In this document: positions 6,366 to 9,321 of the stretch, piece by piece
How the letters are laid out: the number at the start of each line of letters is the position of its first letter
How positions within the stretch are numbered: position 1 is the first letter of the stretch
NCBI GenBank assembly: GCA_002730985.1
Contig: PCBP01000033.1
Location: forward strand, 1 to 9,321
Source: Flavobacteriales bacterium
GTDB lineage: Bacteria; Bacteroidota; Bacteroidia; Flavobacteriales; BACL11
DNA: 9,321 bases
Direction of reading: 5' to 3'
Translations under genes and position numbers: made by a program
Notes under the pieces: generated by a model
Told to the model about the DNA's origin: nothing
Database searches by the model: none
Seen by the model: the letters and a program-made list of their open reading frames with translations, nothing else

Positions 6366-8798
6366 TTAATTTTTATTCAAATCGTATAGCGACCAAATTA
6401 CTAAATTATTTGGGTTAAATATAGCAGTTCCAATTTCTATTATTTTTTCTTCACCAGGCAATAAGGTAAAGAAATTATCTGAGAAATTTCCTTCTCCCCC
6501 ATGTAGATAAACCTGAAAGGATGGTATATCAGTACTGATTTTTAGTTGACCTCCTATATACTGATATTGAATATTTGGTTTTTGGAATTCATAATTTTTA
6601 ATCGTTTTTGTAAAGCCAACTTTTGATTGCACTTTTTGATGTTGTAATTCACAAATGATAAATTCATCATCTTTACAAAAAGGGATGGAATCAATGAGTT
6701 GTGATTTGGCTTTAATTTTGACAACCCGCTTACTGTAAGAAATCAATTTTCCTTCTAAGGAATAAGTACTAACAAGCAAAGTGTCAGTACAATTTGTAGT
6801 ATCAGAGATTGCCCAGATATTAAAATTATTGGTTTTAGTTTTTTCTAAAGAAAGAGAGATTGGGGCAAAAACATCTTGCGCAGTGTAGTGAAGCGCTTTC
6901 CAATTCCCAAAATAATCTCGGCTACTCCAGGATGCAACAGGCCAGCAATCATTTAGTTGCCAATATAAAGTACCCATGCAATAGGGTTGACTTCTTCTGT
7001 GCGCTTCCATTCCTATTCGCATGCCTTCAGCTTGTAAAATTTGACTTGCATAAATGAATTTTTTAAAATCTTTTGGCACATTGAATTCTCTTTCCATATA
7101 TTCAGTGATAAGATAATTCCCTCTTGGATGTTTTTGATGACTTTTCATTGCATCTGAGTCTAAAGTCCAGTCAGTAGAATCTGAGAAGGCAGCTATAGTT
7201 GAAATTTGAGGAAAAGATTGAAATCCAAACTCACTCATAAATCTAGGTATTTTTTTTTCAAAATTCTCAAATGGTTCGGCATCATGCCATACGCCCCAAT
7301 AATGAGCATCCCCTTCAAATTGATGTTGAGTATTTCCTCTCCCAAACTTTGGTGAGCTTTCCCAATAAGCAGATTGAGAATATGTTTTGGTTATTTTAGG
7401 TAAAATTTCTTGAAATACTTTTTTATATCCAATCCAGATTGCTTCTTTTTGTTCTTTTGTATAAGAATCTTGCCATCCCCATCTTTCCCATCCTTCCGAA
7501 TTTTCATTATTCCCACACCAAAGTACAATAGATGGATGATGACGTAATCGTTTGATGTTGTAAATTGCTTCCTGTTGGACATTTTCTAAAAACAAAGAAT
7601 CAAAAGGGTACATAGCACAGGCAAACATAAAATCTTGCCAAACTAATATGCCAATAGAATCACATAATTCATAAAAAATATTTTCTTCATAGATTCCTCC
7701 TCCCCAAACTCTAAGCATATTCATATTTGCATCCTTAACATCAGTTAGTAATTTTCTATAATGATTTGGACTCACCCTATTTTGTAAATTGTCTTGAGGT
7801 ATATAATTTGCACCTTTCATAAAGATAGGAATACCATTTACTTTAAAATAAAAACTCTCTCCAATTTCATCACTATTAGTAATCAACTCTATTTTTCTTA
7901 ACCCTATTTTTTTTGTTTTACTATCAATAGTTTCTTTTTTGTCTAAAATAGAGACTACTATATTATATAATTTTTGATCTCCAAACCCATTTGGCCACCA
8001 TAGTTCTGGGTTTTGAATTTTAATATCTATAGAAAGGTTGTTTTTGCCTTTTTTTAGTTTGAAATTTTCTAAAATACTATCATGAGCTTTAATAGTGATT
8101 TCTTTTTGATTTGTAGATTCAATTTCGAGACTAACTGTTAGAGAGGCTTCAATATCTGTTAAGTTATTTTGGGTAATATTAATAGTGTTAATTATACATT
8201 CATTCCAAGCAGTTAAATTTACTTTTCTCCAAATCCCAGAAGAAGTGATTTTTGCCCCCCAGTCCCAGCCATAATGAAACCCTGCTTTTCGTGTAAACAC
8301 TCTCCCTCCTCCAGGCAGACTATAGCCTAAAATGCTTTCTTTTTCTTTTTCAATTCTGTTAGGAGGAAAAAATTTTACTATTAGTGTGTTTTCTTTTCTG
8401 ACTATCCCATTTACATCTATATCCCATGCGATAAACATGTTATTTGCTTCTAATATAAGTGAATCATTTAGAAAAACTTTTGTGTAAGTATCTAATCCAT
8501 TAAAAACTAGTCTATGATTTTTTTTTGCCAGTATAGTTTCAGATAGCTGAAAATTTGAGCGATATGTCCATTCTGTTTCAAATATCCATTGTATACTATC
8601 TTCATTAGTTGCATAAAATGGATTGGAAATCAGTTTATAATTTAATAAATCAGAAACATTGTTACCAGGGACTTTGGCATCATACCACTTCCCCTCATGT
8701 TTAAATTCCCAGCCGCGTATTTCTTCAAAAATAATTTCTTGCTTTTCATTAATACATGCAGAAAAGATCCATAATCCGATTAAGAAATATTTATACAA
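6366..8798 (-). CDS. GH2 beta-mannosidase, probable lipoprotein, TTG start
   Basis: This 810-residue retaining exo-beta-mannosidase of glycoside hydrolase family 2 would remove the single beta-1,4-mannose of the N-glycan core. A jelly-roll sugar-binding domain (about 29-198) is followed by an Ig-like domain (about 200-300), a TIM barrel (about 305-640) and a C-terminal beta region. Beta-mannosidase signatures are RKAGFHYGWDWG (170-181), MLRVWGGGIYE (361-371), WCGNNE (427-432; Glu432 is the acid/base) and MSEFGFQS (521-528; Glu523 is the nucleophile). The 91-residue spacing is close to that in the Bacteroides enzyme BtMan2A. The start is forced: an in-frame TAA lies at 8805-8807, only TTG at 8796-8798 follows it before the signal YKYFLIGLWIFSAC, and the next in-frame ATG is codon 121. 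Cys15 may be lipidated, although Phe at -3 is unusual. The start overlaps the end of the cutC-like gene by 8 bases, suggesting translational coupling. Other beta-linked substrates cannot be excluded, but the neighbours favour N-glycan core mannose. Confidence 0.93.
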   Translation of the reverse strand: MYKYFLIGLWIFSACINEKQEIIFEEIRGWEFKHEGKWYDAKVPGNNVSDLLNYKLISNPFYATNEDSIQWIFETEWTYRSNFQLSETILAKKNHRLVFNGLDTYTKVFLNDSLILEANNMFIAWDIDVNGIVRKENTLIVKFFPPNRIEKEKESILGYSLPGGGRVFTRKAGFHYGWDWGAKITSSGIWRKVNLTAWNECIINTINITQNNLTDIEASLTVSLEIESTNQKEITIKAHDSILENFKLKKGKNNLSIDIKIQNPELWWPNGFGDQKLYNIVVSILDKKETIDSKTKKIGLRKIELITNSDEIGESFYFKVNGIPIFMKGANYIPQDNLQNRVSPNHYRKLLTDVKDANMNMLRVWGGGIYEENIFYELCDSIGILVWQDFMFACAMYPFDSLFLENVQQEAIYNIKRLRHHPSIVLWCGNNENSEGWERWGWQDSYTKEQKEAIWIGYKKVFQEILPKITKTYSQSAYWESSPKFGRGNTQHQFEGDAHYWGVWHDAEPFENFEKKIPRFMSEFGFQSFPQISTIAAFSDSTDWTLDSDAMKSHQKHPRGNYLITEYMEREFNVPKDFKKFIYASQILQAEGMRIGMEAHRRSQPYCMGTLYWQLNDCWPVASWSSRDYFGNWKALHYTAQDVFAPISLSLEKTKTNNFNIWAISDTTNCTDTLLVSTYSLEGKLISYSKRVVKIKAKSQLIDSIPFCKDDEFIICELQHQKVQSKVGFTKTIKNYEFQKPNIQYQYIGGQLKISTDIPSFQVYLHGGEGNFSDNFFTLLPGEEKIIEIGTAIFNPNNLVIWSLYDLNKN

Positions 8799-9321
8799 TG
8801 GTGATTAGTTTGGTTTTTAATTTTTCAATGTTTGTTGTTTTTGTTTCCAGAATGCCATCTTTGCCTCTTTCACCCCCTGAAAGATGAAAATTACGGATGC
8901 CAATTTTATATAATATTTCTACATTTTCATAATTTACGCCACTTCCAGCTAATATTTGGATGCGATTATTGGCCAGTTTGATTATTTTTTTCAGATTTGA
9001 GATGCCATCCATCACATTAGAACTTTGTCCTGCAGTTAAAAGACTGTTACAACCACAGGAGATCACATCTTCTAAATTTTGTCTTAGATTATTTGCCTTG
9101 TCAAAAGCTCTGTGAAAAGTAATGTGCATAGGCTTGGCTGCTTTTACCATCATTTCTGTTTGCTCTATATTGATAGAGTGATCTTTATTTAGTGCGCCAA
9201 TAACAACTCCTTCACAGCCTATTGATTTGCAAAACTTAATATTTGATATCATTTCCAACAATTCTTTTTTAGAGAAAAGAAAATTGCCGCTTCGAGGACG
9301 AATCAATATTCGAACAGGAAT
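8791..9321 (-). CDS. cutC: CutC-family TIM-barrel protein (5' end outside window)
   Basis: The frame is open to the right edge, giving 176 codons that end at TAA (8791-8793). By comparison with E. coli CutC (248 residues) roughly the first 60-70 residues are missing. The visible part begins IPVRILIRPRSGNF and continues with GCEGVVIGALN, ITFHRAFD, LLTAGQSS, ILAGSGVN and NFHLSGG, all hallmarks of the CutC family. A TTG codon at 9304-9306 could be mistaken for a start, but the homology continues upstream of it (IPVRI), so it is internal. CutC is a cytoplasmic TIM barrel named for copper tolerance in E. coli; its biochemical role is not firmly established. It is unrelated to the choline trimethylamine-lyase that is also called CutC. 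It overlaps the GH2 gene by 8 bases and is the first visible gene of the glycan-degrading operon, so a role connected to GlcNAc, mannose or amino-sugar metabolism is worth considering, though that is inference. No signal peptide can be judged because the start is missing. Confidence 0.93.
   Translation of the reverse strand: MPVRILIRPRSGNFLFSKKELLEMISNIKFCKSIGCEGVVIGALNKDHSINIEQTEMMVKAAKPMHITFHRAFDKANNLRQNLEDVISCGCNSLLTAGQSSNVMDGISNLKKIIKLANNRIQILAGSGVNYENVEILYKIGIRNFHLSGGERGKDGILETKTTNIEKLKTKLITIV

Noticed and set aside
7391..7582. A 63-codon minus-strand open frame
   Set aside because: It lies wholly inside the GH2 barrel region in another frame and shows no recognisable protein features.
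9304..9306. TTG as the start of the cutC-like gene
   Set aside because: The frame stays open to the window edge and the upstream codons (IPVRI) still match the CutC family, so the gene is cut by the window and this codon is internal.
8791..9321. CutC read as choline trimethylamine-lyase
   Set aside because: The motifs IRPRSGNF, ITFHRAFD and ILAGSGVN belong to the small TIM-barrel copper-homeostasis family, not to the roughly 850-residue glycyl-radical enzyme of the same name.

Overview
The window is a low-GC bacterial segment that reads as Bacteroidota, probably Flavobacteriia or a close relative. The evidence is an AT-rich base composition by eye, a C-terminal type IX secretion (T9SS) sorting domain, genes without Shine-Dalgarno-like sites, several lipoprotein-type exoglycosidases, and a glycosylasparaginase that closely resembles my recollection of the Elizabethkingia (Flavobacterium) meningoseptica enzyme. 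I cannot assign a genus.

Layout. Bases 1-318 (+ strand) are the 3' end of a secreted protein with a phospholipase D-like tail and a T9SS type A sorting domain. A 24-bp convergent gap holds a weak hairpin with a T run. Everything from 343 to the right edge is one minus-strand gene string, transcribed right to left: cutC-like gene (5' end outside the window), GH2 beta-mannosidase, N4-(beta-N-acetylglucosaminyl)-L-asparaginase, GH20 beta-N-acetylhexosaminidase, GH92 alpha-mannosidase. The junctions are an 8-bp overlap, a 4-bp gap, a 1-bp overlap (TAATG) and an 11-bp gap, so this is almost certainly one operon. Its promoter lies beyond base 9321. No non-coding stretch in the window exceeds about 25 bases. 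I see no tRNA, rRNA, CRISPR or insertion sequence.

How the genes fit together. The four enzymes match the bonds of an N-linked glycan core from outside to protein: alpha-mannose (GH92), the single beta-1,4-mannose (GH2), the chitobiose beta-GlcNAc (GH20) and finally the GlcNAc-Asn amide bond (asparaginase). Together they could reduce a high-mannose glycan still attached to asparagine to mannose, GlcNAc and aspartate without an endoglycosidase or PNGase. The three glycosidases have lipoprotein-like N-termini and the asparaginase has a twin-arginine-type signal, so the process is inferred to be in the periplasm or on the cell surface. The most curious point is the cutC-family gene, named for copper homeostasis, translationally overlapped with this glycan operon. 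A second is the similar C-terminal module, including a near-identical DNA stretch, on the adjacent GH20 and GH92 proteins.
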